Shown here: positions 1 through 8,036 of the stretch, one piece after another
How positions within the stretch are numbered: position 1 is the stretch's first letter
Layout of the letters: each line of letters begins with the position of its first letter
DNA from: Synergistaceae bacterium
GTDB lineage: Bacteria > Synergistota > Synergistia > Synergistales > Aminobacteriaceae
Length of the DNA stretch: 64,000 nt
Direction: 5' to 3'
Assembly (NCBI GenBank): GCA_031277095.1
Contig: JAISLU010000001.1
Span: forward strand, 1 to 64,000
Notes under the pieces: generated by a model
Told to the model about the DNA's origin: nothing
The model's input: only the letters and a program-made list of their open reading frames with translations
Database searches by the model: none
Made by a program: the position numbers and the translations under genes

Positions 1-401
1 GGGGCCCGGCTCGCAATAGAAGCATTGGATACAAGCAAGGCTTTTAATAAGCCGCTTGACTTTTTTCTAGCCAGATACCTTTTGATGTAGTGTTGAATTT
101 GTTCCCATTTTAGGATAAAAACACCTCGATTCGGAAGCCCGAGCCGTACCCGCCAAGAAGTCCAGCGGCGGCGGCGCGAGATTTGCCGGCTTGGCCTGTC
201 CCTCGCGGGGGCCGCTGTCACATAGTGGAGGTGCGCCCGGCATAGGCGTTAGTTTTAGGGGAACTCCGGTGGGTTTCGTTTAGTTTTTTAGTTTTTTAAT
301 TTTTTAATTTTAAAAATCGTTACCTCCATTCTTGATTTTATACAAAAAAAACATATACTTATAATTACAAATATAGTGACGGGTAAAGGGGGCGTTGAGC
401 C

Positions 402-830
402 GTGCAAACAATGCAGTCGATAGGCGCGAATATCAAGGCGAAGCGTCGTTCACTGGGGCTCCATCAAGAAGATCTGGCGAACAAGCTAGGTTTGACCCAG
501 GCGAACGTCAGCCGCATCGAGGCCAGTGTCAAGGGCCCCAGCGGGGAGATGATGGTAGCCTTTGCCGAAGCGTTGGGTTGCGACGTCCGGGAGCTGTTGG
601 GCATCGAGCAATCCGGGAAGCCAGTGAAAGAGCTGGACGAGAACACCAAGACCTTTGTTGTGAACGCCATAAAGGGCGATCCCCAGTTTGGCGTATCCCT
701 GCGGAGTTTCGTCAACGACTTCCAGGACCTTACGAACGAGGACTGGAAGTTTCTGGCGACCCATTTGAAACTGGCCTTGGGCTACGCGGCCGACGCCATC
801 AAGGCCAAACGGCTGAAGGGCAAATTTTAA
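402..830 (+). CDS. XRE-family helix-turn-helix transcriptional regulator
   Basis: N-terminal HTH pattern IGANIKAKRRSLGLHQEDLANKLGLTQANVSRIEA; GTG start at 402 or ATG at 411. Confidence 0.85.
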   Translation: MQTMQSIGANIKAKRRSLGLHQEDLANKLGLTQANVSRIEASVKGPSGEMMVAFAEALGCDVRELLGIEQSGKPVKELDENTKTFVVNAIKGDPQFGVSLRSFVNDFQDLTNEDWKFLATHLKLALGYAADAIKAKRLKGKF

Positions 831-959
831 GGAGAGGCAAATTTAAGCAAAAATGCGCACCCCTTCAGGTTTTTACGATCTGCGGCCTGACCCCGCTGAC
901 CTCTTTTCGCCGCAGGAAGGGCAGTAACCGTAACCAAAGATCTGCTGGTCGCCTGCCCG

Positions 960-2252
960 TCATTTAAACGCGCCCTTGAACTCCTCGTAGCTCATGGCCC
1001 GGTAGGGCTCGGCGGGCTTTCCCGGAACGTGGAGGGCCCCGGCGGGACAGAACCCCACGCACCGCTGGCACGACTGGCAGAGGGCCGGGTTCATCACGGG
1101 GTAATTCTCCGGGTCAAGGGTGAGAGCCCCGGCGGGACAGTTATCCGCGCAACGTTTGCAGCGCACGCATTTTTCCCGGTCCACCGAGATGGGGAAGATT
1201 TTGTAAAACAAGTTCCAGGGCTTGCGGGTTTGAGCCAGCCAGTGAAAAAAACCCGAGAGCACCGGAATCCCGCCGCCCCACTCCAGCCCGCCCTTCAAAA
1301 GGTCGCAGGCGAAAGACCGCGCCTCCAGCAGAGCTTTTTTCACCCGCGCCTCGTTTCTATCCACCGGCAGAGTCTTGTTGTTATAGTTCCCCGGCATGAC
1401 AAAGGCCTTGGCGGCTATGGGCTCGTAGCCCTTTTCCGTCAGAATTTTGCGGAGGGGCCCCTGCATACCCGCCGTAAAACCCCCGCAGGTGGCCGCCATA
1501 AAAACCTCTCTCCCCTCCCCGGCGGGCATGGACTGGACGAAACGCCACACCGCGGGGTACGTGGAGGCACAGGCGATGGGAAAGATCAAGCCGATGGAAC
1601 ACTCCGAGCTGAGGGTCCGAGGGCACGCCTCGTCCATGGTGCGCAGATGGACGGGAAGCCCCTCCTGTCTCAGGGTCTCCGCTATGGTCTGGGCGGCCAG
1701 CAGGCTGTTGCCCGTGCCCGTGAAGACGAAAATTTCCACCGGCGTGCCGTGGAGCTTGGCCGACGGGATTGTGCTTTTCGCCTTCAGGGAAAGTTTATAG
1801 AGCGTGGAAAAGATCCCACCGTTTTCTTTTCTCGACCCGCTGCGGGCGAACCCCACGCGCTCGTAAAAGTTGATCGAGTTGTCCGTAGCGTAGACGGTCA
1901 AGTGCCTCGCCTTCGGCTCCATCTCCGCGCAGCGCGACGCGGCCCGGGCGATCAGCCGCGACCCCAGGCCCTTGTTGGCGTAGTCGGGATGGATGTAGAG
2001 CATGGAAATCCGGTCCGGCCCCTTCAGCTCGATCATGCCTGCCAGAATGCCGCACACGTAAACCAACTCGTGGCTGTACCCCATGACCCTCCGGCTCTCG
2101 ATGGCCGCCGCGTAACGCTGAAAAGCAGCGCGCCCCTGGGGCGTGAAGCCGTTTTCCTGGGTGGCCTCGACACTTTGCAGCACCAAATCCTGCACCGCTT
2201 CCCCCTGTCCCGGAGCCATGTTTTTAAACTCCAGCTTCTGGATTTCAGACAT
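960..2252 (-). CDS. GNAT acetyltransferase fused to EFR1-type flavodoxin/2[4Fe-4S] ferredoxin protein
   Basis: N-terminal GNAT-like segment (MLYIHPDYANKGLGSRLI, NSINFYERVGF); flavodoxin-like IFVFTGTGNSLLAAQTIAE; two C-terminal CxxCxxCxxxC clusters (CVRCKRCADNCPAG, CQSCQRCVGFCPAG). Confidence 0.82.
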   Translation of the reverse strand: MSEIQKLEFKNMAPGQGEAVQDLVLQSVEATQENGFTPQGRAAFQRYAAAIESRRVMGYSHELVYVCGILAGMIELKGPDRISMLYIHPDYANKGLGSRLIARAASRCAEMEPKARHLTVYATDNSINFYERVGFARSGSRKENGGIFSTLYKLSLKAKSTIPSAKLHGTPVEIFVFTGTGNSLLAAQTIAETLRQEGLPVHLRTMDEACPRTLSSECSIGLIFPIACASTYPAVWRFVQSMPAGEGREVFMAATCGGFTAGMQGPLRKILTEKGYEPIAAKAFVMPGNYNNKTLPVDRNEARVKKALLEARSFACDLLKGGLEWGGGIPVLSGFFHWLAQTRKPWNLFYKIFPISVDREKCVRCKRCADNCPAGALTLDPENYPVMNPALCQSCQRCVGFCPAGALHVPGKPAEPYRAMSYEEFKGAFK

Positions 2253-2503
2253 CGATATCCCCCCTAAAAAACAAAGATCTTCAAGATTTTCGATTGGAGC
2301 GCCTATCCGGCAAACCCCCTAAACAGCGTTCAGGGACATAAGGTTATTGTCGAAAATCAGTTGTGTCACGATTCCTTTGTCATGATACCATATAAGAAAA
2401 CAAGCAATGAAGAGAGCAAATCAGGTCAATCGCTTGCTTTTTAGTGAAGATCCCCGCAGGGGCCGATAAGCAGACGACAAACGAACGAGGTGAATTTTGT
2501 CGA

Positions 2504-2609
2504 TACAGTGAATTAAGATAAAAAGCCTAAAGTTAGAATAGCTAAAAAACAAGTCAATTGCTCTATTTAGAGCGTGTAAATTTAACATTTTTTTAAGTTA
2601 AACGACTAT
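2504..2609. repeat. MITE-like repeat copy 1
   Basis: ~105 bp near-identical to 16513-16616, same orientation; ends resemble inverted repeats (agtgaattaa... / ...ttaaacgactat). Confidence 0.8.
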
Positions 2610-2669
2610 CCCTTAGTTTCTTCAGCAGCGAGGTCTGCCCCTGAGCTTAAAATTTGTGAGGTGAACTGA

Positions 2670-3770
2670 ATGGCTTTATTTAAACTTCCGGAGTATCGGG
2701 CTCCGTTGTTCGGCCGGGCTCCTTTGAAGGACGCCCCCGCAGTGCGCGTATCGCCCGCCCCGTCTGACGGGGTAGCGCCTCCTGATTATCACGCGCTGTC
2801 CATCTTCCCGGAATATTTCAAAATAGGCAAGGAGCCGGACTCTTGGGTCCTCCCGAAGGAGAGCCGCATGGACTGCGTGCCCGTCCTGCGTGACCGCACA
2901 TCCACGCCGTGGATAGACGCGGTGGAGTTTCGCCGATTGCTGCGCGGGGACGAGATTGTCCTCGGCCGCACGGAAGACGGCAGCGACGGGATTTACGTGG
3001 ACTCCCAGGCGTTTGCCGAGGAAAGCCGCCGGGACGTGTTCGCCTTCCGCACAGGCCGCAGTCGCGAGACGGCCTACTCCCGGGACTATGACGACCTCTA
3101 TGCCCTGCTCCGCCACGAGCGGGAACAGGGTACTATCGTGTGGGTTTTGGGGCCCGCCGTGTCCTTCGACTACGACTCGCGCCGCGCCATGACGAACCTG
3201 ATCGCTAAGGGATACGTTCACGCTCTTTTGGCCGGAAACGCGCTGGCCACCCACGACCTGGAGGGCGCTTTGCTGCACACCGCCCTGGGCCAGGACATAT
3301 ACACCCAGGAGAGCCGGCCCAACGGTCACTATAACCATCTGGACCTGCTCAACCTGGCGCGGAAACACGGGTCCATCAAAAAATTGGTCGAGGCGGAAAA
3401 GCTGGAAGACGGCATCGTTTGCGCCGCCCTCGCCCGCAAAATTCCCCTGGTGCTGGCGGGCTCCATCCGCGACGACGGCCCTCTGCCCGAAGTGTACGGG
3501 GACGTCTACGCGGCCCAGGACGCCATGCGCGCCCATGCCCGCAAGGCTACCACGGTGATAGCCCTGGCCACCCAGCTCCACACCATCGCCGTGGGCAACA
3601 TGACACCCTCCTACACCGTGCGGGACGGCCGGGTGCGTCCCGTGTACTTCTACTCCGTGGACATCGCGGAGTTCGCCGTCAACAAGCTCCGTGACCGGGG
3701 CACCCTTTCGGCCACCACCATCGTCACCAACGTTCAGGATTTTTTGGTCCACCTGAAGAACAATTTGTAA
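2670..3770 (+). CDS. LOR/SDH (TIGR00300-like) ornithine cyclodeaminase/arginine-degradation family protein
   Basis: Recognisable family blocks: GPAVSFDYDSRRAMTNLIAKGYVHALLAGNALATHDLEGALLHTALGQDIYT, LAGSIRDDGPLPEVYGDVYAAQDAMR, ALATQLHTIAVGNMTPSY. Confidence 0.72.
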   Translation: MALFKLPEYRAPLFGRAPLKDAPAVRVSPAPSDGVAPPDYHALSIFPEYFKIGKEPDSWVLPKESRMDCVPVLRDRTSTPWIDAVEFRRLLRGDEIVLGRTEDGSDGIYVDSQAFAEESRRDVFAFRTGRSRETAYSRDYDDLYALLRHEREQGTIVWVLGPAVSFDYDSRRAMTNLIAKGYVHALLAGNALATHDLEGALLHTALGQDIYTQESRPNGHYNHLDLLNLARKHGSIKKLVEAEKLEDGIVCAALARKIPLVLAGSIRDDGPLPEVYGDVYAAQDAMRAHARKATTVIALATQLHTIAVGNMTPSYTVRDGRVRPVYFYSVDIAEFAVNKLRDRGTLSATTIVTNVQDFLVHLKNNL

Positions 3771-3796
3771 ACTCGGTCATAGAAGAGGTAAAGGTG

Positions 3797-5284
3797 ATGT
3801 CGAAAGAACTGACTTTTTATGATGAGGTGAAAAAAAAGCTCAAAGGCAGAAGCCAAGAAGAGCTTCTCGAACTCTTGGCCGAGGTGGCCGAAGACAACTG
3901 GAAAGCGGGGTATTTCATTCTCGAAAGAGCGATGCTGGACTCCGGCAATATCAAAAAATTTGTGAAATCGCTGGTTGCCGAAATCCGCAGACTCGCGTCA
4001 GAGCCGGTCTGGAGCCGGAGATGGCAGGACGGGGCGCGTCTTCCGGATTACTCTCACCTGAAGCAGCAGTTTCTCCTCCTGGAGAAGCGAGGCTACGCCG
4101 ACGCGCTGCTGGAGTTGGGGGAAGAACTCTGGGAGCGGGGCAACGAGCAACTGGGGAAGGCAGACGACGAGGGAGAAACGGGTTCCGCCATCGAGGAGTG
4201 CATGGCCATCGCCCTGAGGGCCGCCCCCAAGTCCTCGCGGAGCCGGCCCGAACAGCTTTTGTGGGCCATAGAATTGGAGTCGACGGACAACTACGGTATT
4301 TTAGCGGCGGCGCATTTCGATTTCATAAAGTCCGGCGAGTATTCCGAGGGCGACTGGCGGGAGGTGGCCCAGGCCCTGGAAGAGCGAGTGAGTGCCATGC
4401 CTCCTGAGTGGCCCCGGGATAATTTTGTGAACTGGCTCGTACAGGCCTACACGGCGGGTGGATTGAGGGAAAGAATCATCCCTCTGCACCAGCGGGAGGG
4501 CAAGTACCCGCAGCTGGTGGATGCCCTTTTGAGCGAGGGACAACGGGAAGAGGCCAAGAAACAGTGCCTTATCGGCTATGAAAAAGCCCTTGAAGCAGGA
4601 AACTACTATACCGAAGGTCTGCACAAGCGATTGGGGGAGATGGCCTGGGCCGACGGGCGATTCGACCTGGCCGCGGCCTATCGCTGGGAGGAATTTTACG
4701 CCAGCCCCTCCGATGAAAGCTACGTCGAGCTGCGCGACGCCGCGGAAAAAGCGGGGGCTTGGCCGGCGGTACGCAAAGCGGCGCTCCATTTGCTGGAAAC
4801 CGGGGCTCGTCTGGACCAGTCCGAGACAAAAAAAGGGGGCAGGTGGCCCTTGCCGCCGACGGAGGTCCCCCCTTTGAAAAAAGAACACTGCGACTCTTTC
4901 CCTGACCTCGAATCTCTCATTCGTATTGCCATCTTGGAGGGGCGCTGTGAAGACTTGATCGAACTTTTCGGCGCGCTGCCTCAGGACCTCGTCCGCCGAG
5001 GATTGGGGGACTATGAGGATTTCGGCCTCAATGACGCCGTCGCCACCGCCCTCTCCGACAAGTACCCGGACGCCGCCCTCGCCATCTGGCGCTCCATGGC
5101 GGATACTCTGCTCGACCGGGTGAGGCCCGCGGACCATAAGATAACGATATCCATTCTGGAACGCATGAAGTCCCTTTACGAGGAGAAAAACCGCCTCGCC
5201 GAGTGGAAGGCTCTGCTCGCCGAACTCAAGACGACCTACAAACGCCATCGCGCCCTGCTGAAAGCTCTAACAGTCCTGGAATGA
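3797..5284 (+). CDS. Helical-repeat (TPR/HEAT-like) protein resembling the C-terminal region of SWIM zinc-finger proteins, without a SWIM motif
   Basis: All-helical repetitive composition; blocks such as SSRSRPEQLLWAIELESTDNYGIL, RRYAxEEFYASPSDESYVELRDAAEKAGAWPAVRKAALHLLETG, WPLPPTEVP; no CxCxnCxH motif. Confidence 0.6.
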   Translation: MSKELTFYDEVKKKLKGRSQEELLELLAEVAEDNWKAGYFILERAMLDSGNIKKFVKSLVAEIRRLASEPVWSRRWQDGARLPDYSHLKQQFLLLEKRGYADALLELGEELWERGNEQLGKADDEGETGSAIEECMAIALRAAPKSSRSRPEQLLWAIELESTDNYGILAAAHFDFIKSGEYSEGDWREVAQALEERVSAMPPEWPRDNFVNWLVQAYTAGGLRERIIPLHQREGKYPQLVDALLSEGQREEAKKQCLIGYEKALEAGNYYTEGLHKRLGEMAWADGRFDLAAAYRWEEFYASPSDESYVELRDAAEKAGAWPAVRKAALHLLETGARLDQSETKKGGRWPLPPTEVPPLKKEHCDSFPDLESLIRIAILEGRCEDLIELFGALPQDLVRRGLGDYEDFGLNDAVATALSDKYPDAALAIWRSMADTLLDRVRPADHKITISILERMKSLYEEKNRLAEWKALLAELKTTYKRHRALLKALTVLE

Positions 5285-5394
5285 AAGAGTGAAATGGCAT
5301 AAAATAGCATAAAATATAAACAATATGCAACGATGAAGAATTACAATAAGAAGAGCTGCAATAGGAAGAACTACAAGAGGAGGCTTTACACACG

Positions 5395-6111
5395 ATGGAA
5401 CAGAACATCACGGAACAACTGGTAGAGTTTTTACGAAACAAGAAGGCGGATTTTATCAAACTGACCGACTTCAAGAAAGAAGTCACCGAGCCTTTGAGAA
5501 CACAATTCAAGATCAACAGCAAATCCACCGTGTCTACGATCCAACAAAGCCTTGAGCCTCATTTAGGGGATATTTTGGTGTTCTTGAAGAAGGGGGGCGC
5601 CGTTTCTCTTAGTTTCAAGCCCAAACCGCCGGAACCGCCCAAACCACCAGACCCCCCAGAAGTTCTGCTTTTTCGGATTATACAAAACCAACCTGGAGAG
5701 ACACCCGGGACAATCATCAAAAAAGCCTCTCCCCTCAAAAAAGAGGCATGTCTCGACGTTTTGAATAGTTTGCTCGAACAAGGCAGAGTTCGAGCGTTGA
5801 AACTCAACAACAAATATGTGCCTGTTCTTTATCCAGGGACTCTATCGAAAGTCATAGAGGTGTCTGAAGAGGCATTCCGCGAGGCTTTTCAGAAGCTGGA
5901 GCAAGGGAATTTTTACGTCCGCATCTGCGATATGCGTCGCCATTTAGCGTGGCCCAAACAAGAGTTCGACACGGTATTAAAATCTCTTCGAGACGAGGGG
6001 AAGATCCAACTTCAAGTTGGAGCAATTGATCTTTTTAATGAACAAGACATTCAAGATAGTTTCGTCGACGAAAATGGATTCCGCATGCTCACTCTGAGGT
6101 GGAAGCAATGA
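5395..6111 (+). CDS. Hypothetical protein, likely several winged-helix modules with a proline-rich linker
   Basis: Linker KPKPPEPPKPPDPPE; wHTH-like VLLFRIIQNQPGETPGTIIKKASPLKKEACLDVLNSLLEQGRV; C-terminal VRICDMRRHLAWPKQEFDTVLKSLRDEGKIQL...FVDENGFRMLTLRW; AGGAGG upstream. Confidence 0.55.
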   Translation: MEQNITEQLVEFLRNKKADFIKLTDFKKEVTEPLRTQFKINSKSTVSTIQQSLEPHLGDILVFLKKGGAVSLSFKPKPPEPPKPPDPPEVLLFRIIQNQPGETPGTIIKKASPLKKEACLDVLNSLLEQGRVRALKLNNKYVPVLYPGTLSKVIEVSEEAFREAFQKLEQGNFYVRICDMRRHLAWPKQEFDTVLKSLRDEGKIQLQVGAIDLFNEQDIQDSFVDENGFRMLTLRWKQ

Positions 6112-8036
6112 CAAACAATCTGAACGTTCGAGAAGAATTTTTAAAAAACAATCCCTTCTTTTCCGGGAGCGCGGCAGAACCGTGGGAAAACAAGGACCCT
6201 GACATCGCGTCATTGAATCATGCTCCTTATGAACACATTTGTGCGTTAGTTCGGGAAAAAAATAATTATCCACGTAGGCCACTTGCGGGGTTGATAGTGG
6301 GAGAAGCGGGCGCGGGCAAAACACATTTTTTGGGGCGTCTGTTGAAGTACACCCAACAAAACGACATCGCGACGACTTTCGTTTTCGTTCGACCCTTGCT
6401 CAATCCTCACAAAGCGATACGTTACCTGTTGAGCGAAATAGCGGTAAGCCTGAGTAAGACGCGAATTCTGGAGGACCCCGACAAAGGGACCAAGGAAGAA
6501 ATTTCACAGTTTGAGTTCCTTGTTCGCAAAACGATGCAGCGGTATCGAGAAGAAAACCCACAGCCTACGTTCAATTCATTTACAAGCTATTTTGGAAAGG
6601 TATATAAAGGCATTAATCCCAGCCTTTTAATTGCTATTTTCAATTACGACGCATTGAAAAAACAAAGTTCAATTTCGGCGTGGCTTTCAGGCCGTATCGA
6701 TGAAGATTACGTTTCAGACCTGGAGTCCACTGATCGAGAAGGGCGGGAAGATGCGGATTTAGAAGACGAGGCTCGAAAAATCATTCGGTCTCTGGGAATG
6801 CTTCTGGATTATTGTTCAATGTCGATGATCGTTTGTTTTGACCAACTCGATGGAATGAAGGACCTTCCATTGATCAAGGCATTCGAAGCCCTCGTTCATT
6901 TTCTCGTAAACGAAACATACGGCATTTTGCCTCTGGCTTGTCTTCGTGACGGAAGTTGGACGCTCCTCACTTCTTCACTTGATCCTGCAGTAGTCGGAAG
7001 ACTTTTTAGCAATAAAATGTTTTTATGGGGCTGTAGTGTTGCCCAAGCTCAGGAACTTATAAAAGCACGTATTGTTTCTAGGTTCGGGGAAAATTCCGAA
7101 GATAAATATCAATGGTTGATGCTACAGTTGCAAGGCAAATTAAAAGAAAACTATTCGCCTCGACAGGTCATCGCGCTTGCCAATGAGGCTATTTTATACC
7201 CTGCTGAAATAACTCCTCCTCCCGAAATAGATATCGTCGCCTTTTTGGCAGACACGTATCGCCGAGAACGAGACAAAGTGGCCCTAGATTTCGAAGCGTG
7301 GCTTCCAGATAACGAGCGTTTACTGAAAGCCCTCTACGCTTACTTGAGTAACCGTCCCGAATACGATTCCCTGCATGTCCAAAACGGTAAATACATCACT
7401 CTCACGGGGAAATATCGAAAATCTGACGCCGATGAAGTCGCTTGCGCTTTTGTCATCAACACAGCCGATCATTACATGAGGGCACTGGGAGCTTTCAATA
7501 GCGGAATGGATTTTCTTCTGGCCCGTCCGAAAGGAATTTGCTATTACATCACCGACAAACGCTGCAAATTTAAACCTACCTGGACGGCAACTCTTAAAAA
7601 GAAAAAAGAGTTCGAGGAGCTGAACGGAATATCACTCTTTTTGGAAGAATCTCAGGCCATCGACTGGTATGGATTGACATCTTTGATCTTCAAAGTTGAG
7701 GCTGGTGACGTTTCTTTGCCTGCTTCTATGGGATTCCGTACGGCAACGATGGAAGATTTTGCGCGTTACATGAAAGAGGGGTTCGATAAAGACCTTCTGC
7801 AAAAGGTCGCTCCGCCTCCCCCACCGCCTCCCCCTTTTGATTTGGAAAAAAAAATTGTTGATATTCTAAAAACGTCGCCAATGCTTTTCATGACCGTTAC
7901 GATTTTGTTGCAGAATCTGAAAAATGACAACATCATTGTTGCCCGCGACACCTTGCTGAAGTTTATCAAGGACCACCCGGATCGTATGTCTTTGTATGGG
8001 TCCACTGACGATAACCTCGTTATGTTGAAATCATGA
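6108..8036 (+). CDS. P-loop NTPase (AAA/STAND/ORC-like) with C-terminal winged-helix-like tail
   Basis: Walker A GLIVGEAGAGKTHFLGRLL; Walker B-like SMIVCFDQLDGM; polyproline APPPPPPPPF before a ~60-aa C-terminal domain; ATGA overlap with upstream stop (ATG 6108; alternative start 6099). Confidence 0.75.
   Translation: MTNNLNVREEFLKNNPFFSGSAAEPWENKDPDIASLNHAPYEHICALVREKNNYPRRPLAGLIVGEAGAGKTHFLGRLLKYTQQNDIATTFVFVRPLLNPHKAIRYLLSEIAVSLSKTRILEDPDKGTKEEISQFEFLVRKTMQRYREENPQPTFNSFTSYFGKVYKGINPSLLIAIFNYDALKKQSSISAWLSGRIDEDYVSDLESTDREGREDADLEDEARKIIRSLGMLLDYCSMSMIVCFDQLDGMKDLPLIKAFEALVHFLVNETYGILPLACLRDGSWTLLTSSLDPAVVGRLFSNKMFLWGCSVAQAQELIKARIVSRFGENSEDKYQWLMLQLQGKLKENYSPRQVIALANEAILYPAEITPPPEIDIVAFLADTYRRERDKVALDFEAWLPDNERLLKALYAYLSNRPEYDSLHVQNGKYITLTGKYRKSDADEVACAFVINTADHYMRALGAFNSGMDFLLARPKGICYYITDKRCKFKPTWTATLKKKKEFEELNGISLFLEESQAIDWYGLTSLIFKVEAGDVSLPASMGFRTATMEDFARYMKEGFDKDLLQKVAPPPPPPPPFDLEKKIVDILKTSPMLFMTVTILLQNLKNDNIIVARDTLLKFIKDHPDRMSLYGSTDDNLVMLKS

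Noticed and set aside
1-394. Possible truncated gene or RNA in the first ~400 bp
   Set aside because: No open frame with recognisable product and no convincing RNA fold by eye; left unannotated.
1029-2267. Long + strand ORF (412 aa) opposite the GNAT-EFR1 gene
   Set aside because: Antisense shadow ORF in GC-rich DNA; composition is His/Arg/Gly-rich with no domain, while the minus strand carries clear motifs.
2290-2669. Possible structured RNA/riboswitch in the AT-rich leader of the TIGR00300-like gene
   Set aside because: The only distinctive sequence is the repeat shared with 16513-16616, which is better explained as a MITE.
2676-3752. 358-aa minus ORF opposite the TIGR00300-like gene
   Set aside because: Shadow ORF of a well-supported + gene.
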